Notes under the pieces: model-generated
What the model was told of the DNA's origin: nothing
What the model saw: only the letters and a program-made list of their open reading frames with translations
Databases searched by the model: none
In this document: in pieces, positions 51,754 through 60,097 of the stretch
How positions within the stretch are numbered: the first letter of the stretch is position 1
Layout of the letters: every line of letters begins with the position of its first letter
Assembly: GCA_023910605.1 (NCBI GenBank)
Contig: JAAVVV010000001.1
Span: 982,698 to 1,046,697 of the forward strand
Direction of reading: 5' to 3'
DNA: 64,000 nt
Origin: Bosea sp. (in: a-proteobacteria)
GTDB taxonomy: Bacteria; Pseudomonadota; Alphaproteobacteria; Rhizobiales; Beijerinckiaceae
Made by a program: the position numbers and the translations under genes

Positions 51754-51787
51754 CGAAACGCGTCCTGCCACGGCGAGGGGAAGTGCC

Positions 51788-52141
51788 ATGTCGACGCAAG
51801 AGCATGACGCCAGATCAGCAAATACATGGCCTACGCCATCACGGCGACGGTTCGTCTCGCTTCTTGCGGTGTCCGTTCTGCTCGGCACCTCAGGCGGCGC
51901 AGCCGAGGCGCGCGGCAACCGTCCATGCTCCGGGCGAAAGGGCGGCGTCAGGCGCTGCGAAGGGTCTCTGTTCATCTGCAATGACGGCTCCGCAAGCCGC
52001 TCGAAACGAACATGCGCTCGCCCGGACGATGACGATGCGGCCGGCGCAGGCGGTGCATCGGGAAGCCGCCGCTCCGGAGGGCGCGGTCGCTCGACGCGGG
52101 GGAAGCGGGCTAGTCTTGCCGCCGAGGAGAAGCCGCTTTGA
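51788..52141 (+). CDS. small secreted cysteine-containing protein
   Basis: 117 aa with an export signal of Tat-like form (SRRRFVSLLAVSVLLGTSGG, then AEARG). The mature core CSGRKGGVRRCEGSLFICND with a later TCARP gives four cysteines; similar CSGKKGG-type cores occur in small rhizobial exported proteins. The C-terminus is a disordered Gly/Arg/Ser tail. 34 bp after the preceding gene, same strand. Confidence 0.65.
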   Translation: MSTQEHDARSANTWPTPSRRRFVSLLAVSVLLGTSGGAAEARGNRPCSGRKGGVRRCEGSLFICNDGSASRSKRTCARPDDDDAAGAGGASGSRRSGGRGRSTRGKRASLAAEEKPL

Positions 52142-52389
52142 CCGCTCCGGATGGCATCGCGCCGCCTATCCGGCGGCGTCAGCTCCAGGAGGCCTATGTG
52201 ATCGAAGACGCTCGCGGCGTCAGCCTCGGCTACGTGTATTTCGAGAACGAGAGCGGCCGCGCGACGCAGGTCAAGCGCTTGAGCAGCGAGGCGGCGCTGG
52301 CAGTGGCGCGCATCTATGCCAGGGCGCTGCAGGATGCTCTCGGCGGGGCCACTGATGGGCTGCCTGACGACCGCTTCAATGCCGGTTGA
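52138..52389 (+). CDS. small protein, last gene of the repressor operon
   Basis: 83 aa from a TTG overlapping the previous stop (TTGA). EDARGVSLGYVYFENESGRA and a following helix with VARIYARALQDAL resemble a small host-type protein family common in Hyphomicrobiales (YVYFEDEPGR core). This suggests transfer of a chromosomal gene into the phage. Function unknown. Confidence 0.6.
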   Translation: MTAPDGIAPPIRRRQLQEAYVIEDARGVSLGYVYFENESGRATQVKRLSSEAALAVARIYARALQDALGGATDGLPDDRFNAG

Positions 52390-52753
52390 AGGCCCTTTTC
52401 AGCATCCCAGTTAGCGTGGGCGCCTTGAGCCGTGGTTTTCCGCTAAGTCCCTGTTTTTCGGTGATAAAGAGCTTCTGGGATGCACAGGGCGAACCGCCTC
52501 CAAAATCATCCCACTTTCCGCTTGGGCGGGACAGAAAAACAATGACTTAGGCGCAATCGAGCAGGGGCCCGTGGTGTTTACTGCGGTTTGATCGTTCGCG
52601 GCAGGCCAACAATGCGTTATCGCCTCCATCCGCATCATTCGCCCCCTAACGCTATGATTTCGCCGCGTGAAACGCCAGCCAACACCGCGCAATCCCGCCA
52701 AATCCCGGCTATTCCCGCTTCTCCCCTAATGCAGCTTGATCGTTCGTTTCACA
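52390..52753. repeat. phage left-end region with transposase-binding sites (gene-free)
   Basis: 364 bp without a gene. Two sites related to the right-end ones, both pointing inward on the minus strand: L1 CGAACGATCAAGCTGCAT (52746-52729) next to the terminus, and L2 CGAACGATCAAACCGCAG (52598-52581). A weaker CGAAATCA is near 52656. At 52402-52483 lie nested inverted repeats: GCATCCCAG/CTGGGATGC outside and TTAGCG/CGCTAA inside. Confidence 0.75.
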
Positions 52754-52758
52754 GTTCA
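52754..52758. repeat. target-site duplication, right copy (GTTCA)
   Basis: GTTCA follows the last prophage base A52753 and equals 10511-10515. Its last three bases (TCA) are the TGA stop of the sleB-type gene on the minus strand. Confidence 0.92.
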
Positions 52759-53919
52759 GGCCTGACCGGGCCGGAGCTTGTAGAAGGTATGCCGGCCGAT
52801 CGTGTCCATCTTCTTGAGGCTGCGCGCCCAGCGGGGGCGGACATAATCGGCGTGATAGTGGGTCGAGGCGCCCACCTCGTCGAGGTAGATCTTGCCGCTC
52901 ACCACATCGGCCGCGATCTGCACGGCCGCCCGCCAGGCGTCGGGTTCGGTGATGCGAAGCGACTTGCCCTCGCAGGCGAAGGTGAACTGGCAGGCGAGGA
53001 AGCGGTATCGGTTCTGGTAGACCACGCCGCAGACCGTGTTCGGATAGTTCTCGTGGCGCACCCGGTTGAGCACCACCTGCGCCACGGCGGCCTGCCCGTC
53101 CTCGGGCTCGCTGCGGGCCTCGAAATAGACCGCCTCGGCAAGGCAGCGCATTTCATTGATCTGGTTCTGCGCGTCGATCAGCTCGGCAAAGTGCGAATGC
53201 GGCATGGCTGGCGACTTGGGCGCGATGCTCGTCGCTTCGCCAGGATCGGCCGGCAGGCTGGCGATCTGGGGGCCTGCGGGCGAAGCGGGGACGCCATCGC
53301 GTGCGGCCTCCGTGGCCGGCGCCTCGCCGGGCTGAATCTCGAGCGGCTGCGGGCCCAGCAAGGCCAGATTGATGAACGCGAGGTTGAAGCCCGCCGAAAC
53401 CACGCCCTCGTCCTCCAGGCCGAAGATCAGCCGGTCCACATCGGCCTTTTCCGGCTGGTCTGGTACGGCCTCCGAGCCGTCGGTCACACTCGGCCTGAGC
53501 GGCGGCAACTGGTCGCCCTTGAGGCTGCGGTCGATTTGCGGGAACACCATAGCCTGCTGCGCCGCCTGCTTGAGATCGGGCTTGGGCTCGAGAAAGGCGG
53601 ATCGCGGCGGCGTCAGCCTGGGCTCCTCCGGGCTCAGCGCCGCATGCTGAAGCTCGGCGCCAAGATCAAGCCCTGGCAGACGGAAAGCGCTCGCCAGTGT
53701 GATCAGGGAGGGACCGGCCATCGCCTCAGGGCCGGGGCCCCTGTCCGCCCGGACAAGGGCGCGCTCGATGTCGATCAGCGAGGAGCCGCCCGTTTCGGTT
53801 CCGGCGGAGGCGGTGAACGACACCAGCAGCCCGGCCGACAGCGCCCATGGCGCCACAGTCGCCAGCGCCCAGCGGGCCATCTGTCCGGAAGCTCCCGATG
53901 AACGCCGAGGCTGACGCAT
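52756..53919 (-). CDS. SleB-type cell wall hydrolase
   Basis: 387 aa. N-terminal membrane anchor (MARWALATVAPWALSAGLL), a long low-complexity linker, and a C-terminal Hydrolase_2/SleB domain (from about residue 260): CLAEAVYFEARSEPEDGQAA, where the Glu of the family lies, VAQVVLNRVRHENYPNTVCG and STHYHADYVRPRWARSLKK. It cuts peptidoglycan glycan strands. The prophage sits right after its stop codon, which is part of the duplicated target, so the protein is unchanged but its original 3' mRNA context is lost. Confidence 0.88.
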   Translation of the reverse strand: MRQPRRSSGASGQMARWALATVAPWALSAGLLVSFTASAGTETGGSSLIDIERALVRADRGPGPEAMAGPSLITLASAFRLPGLDLGAELQHAALSPEEPRLTPPRSAFLEPKPDLKQAAQQAMVFPQIDRSLKGDQLPPLRPSVTDGSEAVPDQPEKADVDRLIFGLEDEGVVSAGFNLAFINLALLGPQPLEIQPGEAPATEAARDGVPASPAGPQIASLPADPGEATSIAPKSPAMPHSHFAELIDAQNQINEMRCLAEAVYFEARSEPEDGQAAVAQVVLNRVRHENYPNTVCGVVYQNRYRFLACQFTFACEGKSLRITEPDAWRAAVQIAADVVSGKIYLDEVGASTHYHADYVRPRWARSLKKMDTIGRHTFYKLRPGQA

Positions 53920-54159
53920 GCGACCGACCCACGCAACACGAACACGAACGCACCAGGCGCTTTGCCGCGCCGTGCAACATGGTTATTGCGCCGGTAAGGT
54001 TGATGCCCGGTTAAGAGCCGGAGCGCTGGCCGCTGCCATGCCGCGCGCGAATGGCCTTGATCACCAAACATGACTTGGCCGTCACGGCCGCGCTGCTATC
54101 GTGCGCGGCTCAATATCAGGCGTTTCGACCGCCTTGGATGATCCCTTCAGAGGCCGTTC

Positions 54160-55416
54160 ATGTCAGCAACCACACCGCCCTCCGCCACGCCGGTTCCGTT
54201 CTGGCGGACGCCCGAGGCGATCATCGTCTGTGGCTGCCTCGTCGCGCTGATCACCTTCGGCCCGCGCGCTTCGGCCGGGCTTTTCCAGATTCCGATGACG
54301 ACGGAGCATGGCTGGACGCGCGAGGTGTTCTCGCTCTCGCTCGCCATCCAGAACCTGCTGTGGGGTCTCGGCCAGCCCTTTTCGGGCGCGATCGCGGATC
54401 GCTACGGCACGGTTCGCGTCTTCGTCGTGGGACTCGTGCTATATGCGCTCGGCCTCGTGGTCATGGCCTCTGCCTCGACGCCGGGGATGCTGCATCTGGG
54501 CGCAGGCGTGCTGATCGGCTTCGGGCTGTCGGCCTGCTCCTTCAACCTCGTGCTGGCCGCCTTCGCCAAGCTGCTGCCCGATTCGTGGAAGCCCATCGCG
54601 CTCGGCGCCGGCACAGCGGCGGGCTCATTCGGCCAGTTCTTCTTTCCGCCGATCGGGAACATCCTGATCGAGAACATGGGCTGGCAGATGGCGCTGGTCA
54701 TCTTCGCCTTCACGGTGCTGGCGGCGCTGCCGCTCACGCTCGCTCTGGCCACGCGCGGCAATGGCAAGCATGTCGCAACAGCCGGGCCGAGCGCCGCCAG
54801 CCAGAGCATTTCACAGGCGCTGGCCGAGGCTTTCCGCCACCGCTCCTATGTGCTGCTGGTGCTCGGCTTTTTCACCTGCGGCTTCCAGCTGGCCTTCATC
54901 ACCGTGCACATGCCGGCCTACCTCAAGGACATCTCGATGCCGGCCTGGGTCGGCGCCTGGACGCTGGCGGCGATCGGCCTCGCCAATGCCGCAGGCTCGC
55001 TCGGCTCGGGCTGGCTGATGCAGCGCATGCCCAAGCGCCATCTGCTCGCCTGGATCTATTTCGGCCGGGCGGTGGCGATCTTCGCCTTCATCATGTTGCC
55101 CGCATCGCCCGCGACGGCGCTGGCCTTCGGCGTCGCCATCGGCTTTCTCTGGCTCTCCACCGTGCCGCCGACCTCGGCGCTGGTGATGCTGATGTTCGGC
55201 ACGAAATACATGGCCATGCTCTATGGCTTCGCTTTCTTCTCCCATCAGGTGGGCGGCTTCCTCGGGGTGCTGCTCGGCGGCCTGCTCTATGAGGCGACGG
55301 GCAGCTATCTCCTGGTCTGGTGGCTGTCCATCGCGCTGGGCATCGCCTCGGCCGTGATCAACCTGCCCATCGTCGAGAAGCCGGTGGACCGCGGGGCCGC
55401 TCCCCAACCGGCCTGA
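54160..55416 (+). CDS. major facilitator superfamily transporter
   Basis: 418 aa with 12 predicted membrane helices. The MFS loop motif between helices 2 and 3 is GAIADRYGTVRVF (near residue 92); the duplicate is LGSGWLMQRMPKRHLLAW (near 284). The sequence resembles monocarboxylate/oxalate-type MFS proteins (early GWTREVFSLSLAIQNLLWG). Substrate not determinable. Stands alone, 66 bp before acuI. Confidence 0.9.
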   Translation: MSATTPPSATPVPFWRTPEAIIVCGCLVALITFGPRASAGLFQIPMTTEHGWTREVFSLSLAIQNLLWGLGQPFSGAIADRYGTVRVFVVGLVLYALGLVVMASASTPGMLHLGAGVLIGFGLSACSFNLVLAAFAKLLPDSWKPIALGAGTAAGSFGQFFFPPIGNILIENMGWQMALVIFAFTVLAALPLTLALATRGNGKHVATAGPSAASQSISQALAEAFRHRSYVLLVLGFFTCGFQLAFITVHMPAYLKDISMPAWVGAWTLAAIGLANAAGSLGSGWLMQRMPKRHLLAWIYFGRAVAIFAFIMLPASPATALAFGVAIGFLWLSTVPPTSALVMLMFGTKYMAMLYGFAFFSHQVGGFLGVLLGGLLYEATGSYLLVWWLSIALGIASAVINLPIVEKPVDRGAAPQPA

Positions 55417-55482
55417 TTCGCTTGCGGCGCGCTGCGGGCTGCGCCACAAACGCCACGTTGCATCATCGAGGGGACAGCAAGC

Positions 55483-56469
55483 ATGAGCACGTTCAAGGCG
55501 CTGGTTCTGCGCAAGGGCGAGGCGGGCCAAAGCCTCGCCGTGGAGGCCTTCCCCGAAGCCGAGCTGATGGAGGGCGACGTCACGCTCCGCGTCTCGCACT
55601 CGACCGTCAACTACAAGGATGGGCTCGCCCTCACCGGCAAGGCGCCGGTGGTGCGGCGCTGGCCGATGATCCCCGGCATCGACGCAGCCGGCATCGTGGA
55701 AAGCTCGGCGCATCCCGGCTTCAAGCCGGGCGATTCTGTCATCCTCAATGGCTGGGGCACGGGCGAGACCCATCTCGGCTCCTATGCCGAGAAGGCCCGC
55801 GTCAAGGGCGACTGGCTTGTGCCGCTGCCCTCAGGGCTCACCGCCGCCGAGGCCATGGCCATCGGCACGGCGGGCTACACCGCCATGCTCGCCGTGCTCG
55901 CGCTCGAGCGCCAGGGGCTCAAGCCTGCCGACGGCCCGGTCGTGGTCACGGGCGCGGCAGGCGGCGTCGGCTCGGTCGCGATCTCGCTGCTTGCCTCCGC
56001 TGGCTGGAATGTCATCGCCTCGACCGGCCGCATGGCTGAGGCCGACTACCTCAAGGGCCTTGGCGCCGCCGAGGTCATCGACCGCGCCGAGCTCTCGGTT
56101 CCCGGCAAGCCGCTGGCCAAGGAGCGCTGGATCGCCGGAGTCGATTCTGTCGGCTCGCACACATTGGCCAATCTCCTGGCCATGGCCCGCTATGGCGGCT
56201 CCATCGCCGCCTGCGGGCTGGCGCAGGGCATGGACCTGCCCTCCTCGGTGGCGCCCTTCATCCTTCGCGGGGTGTCGCTGCTCGGCATCGATTCGGTGAT
56301 GTGCCCCAAGCCCCGCCGCATCGAGGCCTGGAGCCGGCTGGCGCGCGATCTCGACCGCGCCAGGCTCGCCGGGCTGACCACCACCATCGGCTTCGATGCC
56401 TTGCCCGATGCAGCGGCCCGCATCCTCGCGGGCGAGGTGCGCGGCCGCATCGTTGTCGAAATTGGATGA
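55483..56469 (+). CDS. acuI: acrylyl-CoA reductase-like NADPH oxidoreductase (AcuI/YhdH)
   Basis: 328-aa medium-chain dehydrogenase without the zinc ligands. SHSTVNYKDGLALTGKAPVV near residue 36 and VVTGAAGGVGSVAISLLASA near 152 (NADPH site, AAGGVGS) are the AcuI/YhdH signature, as is GIDSVMCPKPRR near 262. Reduces acryloyl-CoA to propanoyl-CoA, protecting against reactive acrylate in the cytosol. Good AGGGGA ribosome context. The exact substrate is by family. Confidence 0.88.
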   Translation: MSTFKALVLRKGEAGQSLAVEAFPEAELMEGDVTLRVSHSTVNYKDGLALTGKAPVVRRWPMIPGIDAAGIVESSAHPGFKPGDSVILNGWGTGETHLGSYAEKARVKGDWLVPLPSGLTAAEAMAIGTAGYTAMLAVLALERQGLKPADGPVVVTGAAGGVGSVAISLLASAGWNVIASTGRMAEADYLKGLGAAEVIDRAELSVPGKPLAKERWIAGVDSVGSHTLANLLAMARYGGSIAACGLAQGMDLPSSVAPFILRGVSLLGIDSVMCPKPRRIEAWSRLARDLDRARLAGLTTTIGFDALPDAAARILAGEVRGRIVVEIG

Positions 56470-56515
56470 CCTGACCGGAAACCTTCCGTAAGGTGATTGG
56501 CGGGGGGTAATCACG

Positions 56516-56815
56516 ATGGGTCGAATATGGAAAATTCTGCTTGGCGCTATGCCGCTCGTCTTGGCTGTCACCAGTGACGCCGCTGCCCGGCAGTAGCCCT
56601 CAGGTCGCGCGAACACCGTTGAGGAGGCTGCCGCCTTGCGCATCAGGAACTGGGGGCTCAACCCTAAGCAGGCGCAGTGCGTCACGGCTCTCTACGTCGC
56701 CCGCGCCACGCAGATGCCCAATGGCCGCTGGCGGGTGATCGAGGACCGCCGCTTTGCCGGCACGAGCTTCGTCGATGAGGCCCGCCGGACCTGCGCGGTA
56801 GAGCCCCCGCCCTGA
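56516..56815 (+). pseudogene. small exported protein interrupted by a TAG codon
   Basis: A 100-codon frame from ATG 56516 to TGA 56813-56815 is broken only by TAG at 56594-56596 (codon 27). Before it is a signal-peptide-like sequence (MGRIWKILLGAMPLVLAVTS), after it a coherent small domain with paired Cys (NPKQAQCVTALYVARATQMP ... DEARRTCAVE). One base change (for example CAG to TAG) would explain it. The region 56470-56894 holds no other gene. Confidence 0.7.
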
Positions 56816-56894
56816 AGTCGCTTCGGATTTCGGGCCCGGCCGCTTGCAGGCCACCCACGCATGCGCCAAAAGCGTGGGCATGGGGGCCTTGTCC

Positions 56895-57425
56895 ATGATC
56901 GAAAAACTGCTCGAGAAGTTCCTGTTCGGCAGCCGCTGGCTGCTCGCGCCTTTTTACGTGATGCTGGTCATCGCGCTCTTCGCGCTGCTGATCAAGGCAG
57001 GGCAGGAAACCGTTCACTTCATGCTCACGGCCTGGACCGCGACGGAGAGCGAGATCATCCTGGGCGTGCTCGCCCTCGTAGACCTCACCCTCACCGGCTC
57101 GCTGATCATCATCGTGATCTTCTCGGGCTATGAGAATTTCGTCTCGCGCATCGAGGCCGATGATCACAAGGACTGGCCCGAATGGATGGGCAAGATCGAC
57201 TTCACGGGCCTGAAGCTGAAGCTCGTGTCCTCCATCGTCGCCATCTCGGCCATCCAGGTGCTCAAGGCCTTCATGAATGTCGGCAAGGTCTCCGACCGCG
57301 AACTGATGTGGCTCGTCGGCATCCACATGATGTTCGTGGTGTCGGGGCTGCTGATGGCGCTGACCGACAAGTGGACCGTGGATGCGGTAAAGCCGAAGGG
57401 GAAGGGCGAGAATCCGGCAGCGTGA
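56895..57425 (+). CDS. YqhA/UPF0114-family membrane protein
   Basis: 176 aa with four predicted helices. EKFLFGSRWLLAPFYVMLVI at the start, DLTLTGSLIIIVIFSGYENF and VSSIVAISAIQVLKAFMNV are the TIGR00645/YqhA pattern. The ATG at 56895 is the usual start; an earlier one at 56844 would add an atypical tail. Function unknown, possibly a channel. Confidence 0.88.
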   Translation: MIEKLLEKFLFGSRWLLAPFYVMLVIALFALLIKAGQETVHFMLTAWTATESEIILGVLALVDLTLTGSLIIIVIFSGYENFVSRIEADDHKDWPEWMGKIDFTGLKLKLVSSIVAISAIQVLKAFMNVGKVSDRELMWLVGIHMMFVVSGLLMALTDKWTVDAVKPKGKGENPAA

Positions 57426-57600
57426 GACCCATCCGCCGCTCCTTGCGGGGCGCCGGCCCCTTGCGCCGCTGATGGATGTGTCGACCGGGCGGCGCTTTCG
57501 TCATCCGCGCCGTGCAGCGATCCGATGCGCATCCCGCTCGTTCGTCGGGACGTTTCAAGAGCGCCAGTGGCGCTCCTGATCGGCGGAGCCGACCGCAACC

Positions 57601-59871
57601 TCACCCCCCGATGTTGAAGGCCGCCAGCGCCGCCATGTTGACGATATCGCTGTCCTTGGCGCCCAGCGGCACGATCTGCACCGGCTTGTCGAGGCCCACG
57701 ATCAGCGGGCCGACCACGGTCGAGCCGCCCAGCTCCTGCAACATCTTGGTGGCGATCGAGGCCGAGTGGAAGGCCGGCATGATGAGGATGTTGGCGGGCT
57801 GGGTCAGACGGCAGAACGGATACTGCGCCATCAGGTCCCGGTTGAGCGCCACGTCCGCGGCCATCTCGCCATCATACTCGAAGTCGACGCGCATGCCGTC
57901 GAGTATCTTCACCGCCTCGCGCACCTTGTCGGAGCGTTCGCCAGCCGGGTGGCCGAATGTCGAGAAGGCCAGCAGCGCCACGCGCGGCTCGTAGCCCAGA
58001 CGGCGGCCCACCCCGGCCGCCTCGATGGCGATCTCGGCCAACTCCTGCGCGCTCGGCATCTCATGGATCGCCGTGTCCGCCACCAGCACGTTCCGCCCGC
58101 GCGAGAGTGCGATCGACAGGCCGATGACGCGGTGGCCCGGCTTCTCGTCGATGACGTGGCGCACATCCTCCAGCGCGATGGAGTAGTTGCGGGTCACGCC
58201 CGTCACCATGCCGTCCGCATCGCCCAGCGCCACCATGGCGGCGGCGAAGTGGTTGCGGTCATTGTTGATCAGGCGCTGGCAGTCGCGGAACAGGTAGCCC
58301 TGCCGCTGCAGCCGTTGATAGAGGAAGTTGGCGTAGGCCGAGTTGCGCATCGACAGGCGTGCATTCTGGATCTCGATGTCCTTGCCCTCCAGCTCGATGC
58401 CAAGGAACGTGGCGGTCTCGTAGATTCGGTCCTCGCGGCCGACGAGGATCGCCCGTCCGAGCCCCTGGCCCACGAAGGAGACTGCGGCGCGGATCACCTG
58501 CTCCTCCTCGCCCTCGGCGAAGACGATGCGCTTGGGATAGCGCCGCACCCGCTCGAAGATGCGGTTCAGCGTGCCGGCGACGGGGTCGCGGCGGGCCGAG
58601 AGCTGCGCGCGATAGGCGTTCATGTCCACGATGGGTTTGGCCGAGACGCCCGTTTCCATCGCAGCCTTCGCCACCGCGAGGGGGATCGTGGTCATCAGGC
58701 GCGGATCGAACGGCACCGGGATGATGTATTCGCGCCCGAAACGCGGCCGCGAGCCCTGATAGGCTGCGGCCACCTCGTCGGGCACATCCTCCTGCGCCAG
58801 GGCGGCCAGCGCCTCGGCTGCGGCAATCTTCATCTCCATGTTGATCGTGCGGGCGCGCACGTCGAGCGCGCCGCGGAAGATGTAGGGGAAGCCCAGCACA
58901 TTGTTGACCTGGTTCGGATAGTCCGAGCGGCCCGTGGCCATGATCGCGTCGTCACGGATCGCCGCCACCTCTTCGGGCGTGATCTCCGGGTCCGGGTTGG
59001 CCATGGCGAAGATGATCGGGTTCGGCGCCATCGAGGCCACCATCTCGGGCGTCACGGCGCCCTTCTGGCTGAGGCCGAAGAAGGCGTCGGCGCCCCTGAG
59101 CGCATCGGCAAGGGTGCGCGCGTCCGTCACCACCGTGTGCGCGCTCTTCTGCTGGTTCATGCCCTCGGTGCGGCCGCGCCAGATCACGCCCTTGGTGTCG
59201 CACAGCATGACGTTGTTGGGCGCGAAGCCCATGGCCTTGAGCAGTTCCGTGCAGGCGATGCCGGCCGCGCCCGCGCCGTTGACCACAAGCCGGGTGGACT
59301 TGATGTCCCGCCCGGTGAGCTTGAGCGCGTTGAGCAGGCCTGCCGCGGCGATGATCGCGGTGCCGTGCTGGTCGTCATGGAACACAGGGATGTCCATGAG
59401 CTCGCGCAGGCGCTCCTCGATGATGAAGCACTCGGGAGCCTTGATGTCCTCGAGGTTGACGCCGCCGAAGGAGGGGCCGAGATAGCGCACCGCGTTGATG
59501 AAGGCCTCCGGGTCCTCGGTGTCGATCTCAAGGTCGATCGAGTCGATGTCCGCGAAGCGCTTGAACAGCACCGACTTGCCTTCCATCACCGGCTTGGAGG
59601 CCAGCGCGCCGAGATTGCCGAGGCCGAGGATCGCCGTGCCGTTGGAAATGACCGCGACCAGGTTGCCGCGCGTGGTGTAGTCATAGGCCCTCGACGGGTC
59701 CTCCGCGATGGCCAGGACCGGCACCGCGACGCCCGGCGAATAGGCCAGCGAAAGATCCCGCTGCGTCGCCATCGGCTTGGTCGGCACGATCTCGAGCTTG
59801 CCCGGCTTGCCCATCGAGTGGAACTGAAGGGCTTCCTGATCGGTGAAGGTCGGGCGCGGGCGTTTGGCCAT
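57601..59871 (-). CDS. maeB: NADP-dependent malic enzyme (MaeB) with phosphotransacetylase domain
   Basis: 756 aa. Converts malate to pyruvate and CO2 with NADP. N-terminal malic enzyme (residues 1-430): [40 protein letters not shown] and [21 protein letters not shown]-terminal phosphate acetyl/butyryltransferase-like domain (430-756), regulatory in Mae[17 protein letters not shown] and [18 protein letters not shown] at 59871 ([11 protein letters not shown]). Divergent from mutS. Confidence 0.95.
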   Translation of the reverse strand: MAKRPRPTFTDQEALQFHSMGKPGKLEIVPTKPMATQRDLSLAYSPGVAVPVLAIAEDPSRAYDYTTRGNLVAVISNGTAILGLGNLGALASKPVMEGKSVLFKRFADIDSIDLEIDTEDPEAFINAVRYLGPSFGGVNLEDIKAPECFIIEERLRELMDIPVFHDDQHGTAIIAAAGLLNALKLTGRDIKSTRLVVNGAGAAGIACTELLKAMGFAPNNVMLCDTKGVIWRGRTEGMNQQKSAHTVVTDARTLADALRGADAFFGLSQKGAVTPEMVASMAPNPIIFAMANPDPEITPEEVAAIRDDAIMATGRSDYPNQVNNVLGFPYIFRGALDVRARTINMEMKIAAAEALAALAQEDVPDEVAAAYQGSRPRFGREYIIPVPFDPRLMTTIPLAVAKAAMETGVSAKPIVDMNAYRAQLSARRDPVAGTLNRIFERVRRYPKRIVFAEGEEEQVIRAAVSFVGQGLGRAILVGREDRIYETATFLGIELEGKDIEIQNARLSMRNSAYANFLYQRLQRQGYLFRDCQRLINNDRNHFAAAMVALGDADGMVTGVTRNYSIALEDVRHVIDEKPGHRVIGLSIALSRGRNVLVADTAIHEMPSAQELAEIAIEAAGVGRRLGYEPRVALLAFSTFGHPAGERSDKVREAVKILDGMRVDFEYDGEMAADVALNRDLMAQYPFCRLTQPANILIMPAFHSASIATKMLQELGGSTVVGPLIVGLDKPVQIVPLGAKDSDIVNMAALAAFNIGG

Positions 59872-60097
59872 GTCGGTGATCCTTGGGCGATGCTGTCGCG
59901 GGGGCGCCCGGCGCGGGTTCTGTGCGGTGAGGAGCCGCAACCTAAAGAGAGCGTCGGCTCTGCGAAAGCCCCGATTTTCTCCACCATGGAAAAGCTGCCT
60001 CGCTGAAGCCGCCCTGCTGCGCCGGCCGGGACCCTTTCCTGTTCACACCGGGGCCGGGCGGGATGAAAAACTGCGGCGAGTGGGCTAAGCATGCCGG

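Larger units (their letters stand above)
10516..52753 (-). mobile_element. complete Mu-like transposable prophage with P2-like tail genes
   Basis: A 42,238-bp element, read from the + end of the window towards lower coordinates. The outer ends are TGTAGCGCGCAAAATCAA (reading in from 10516) and TGTGAAACGAACGATCAA (minus strand, reading in from 52753). Aligned without gaps they share TGT, the ATCAA at bases 14-18 and GCA at 22-24. The ends are bounded by the GTTCA duplication. All expected modules are present with no broken structural gene that I can see: repressor, ner, DDE transposase, MuB, activator, lysis, terminase, portal, head, sheath, tape measure, baseplate, fibres. It looks intact and potentially inducible. 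Confidence 0.95.

Noticed and set aside
57559..57575. GAGCGCCAGTGGCGCTC hairpin between convergent yqhA-type gene and maeB as terminator
   Set aside because: Stable stem but nearly no loop and no T-run in either direction; too weak to call.
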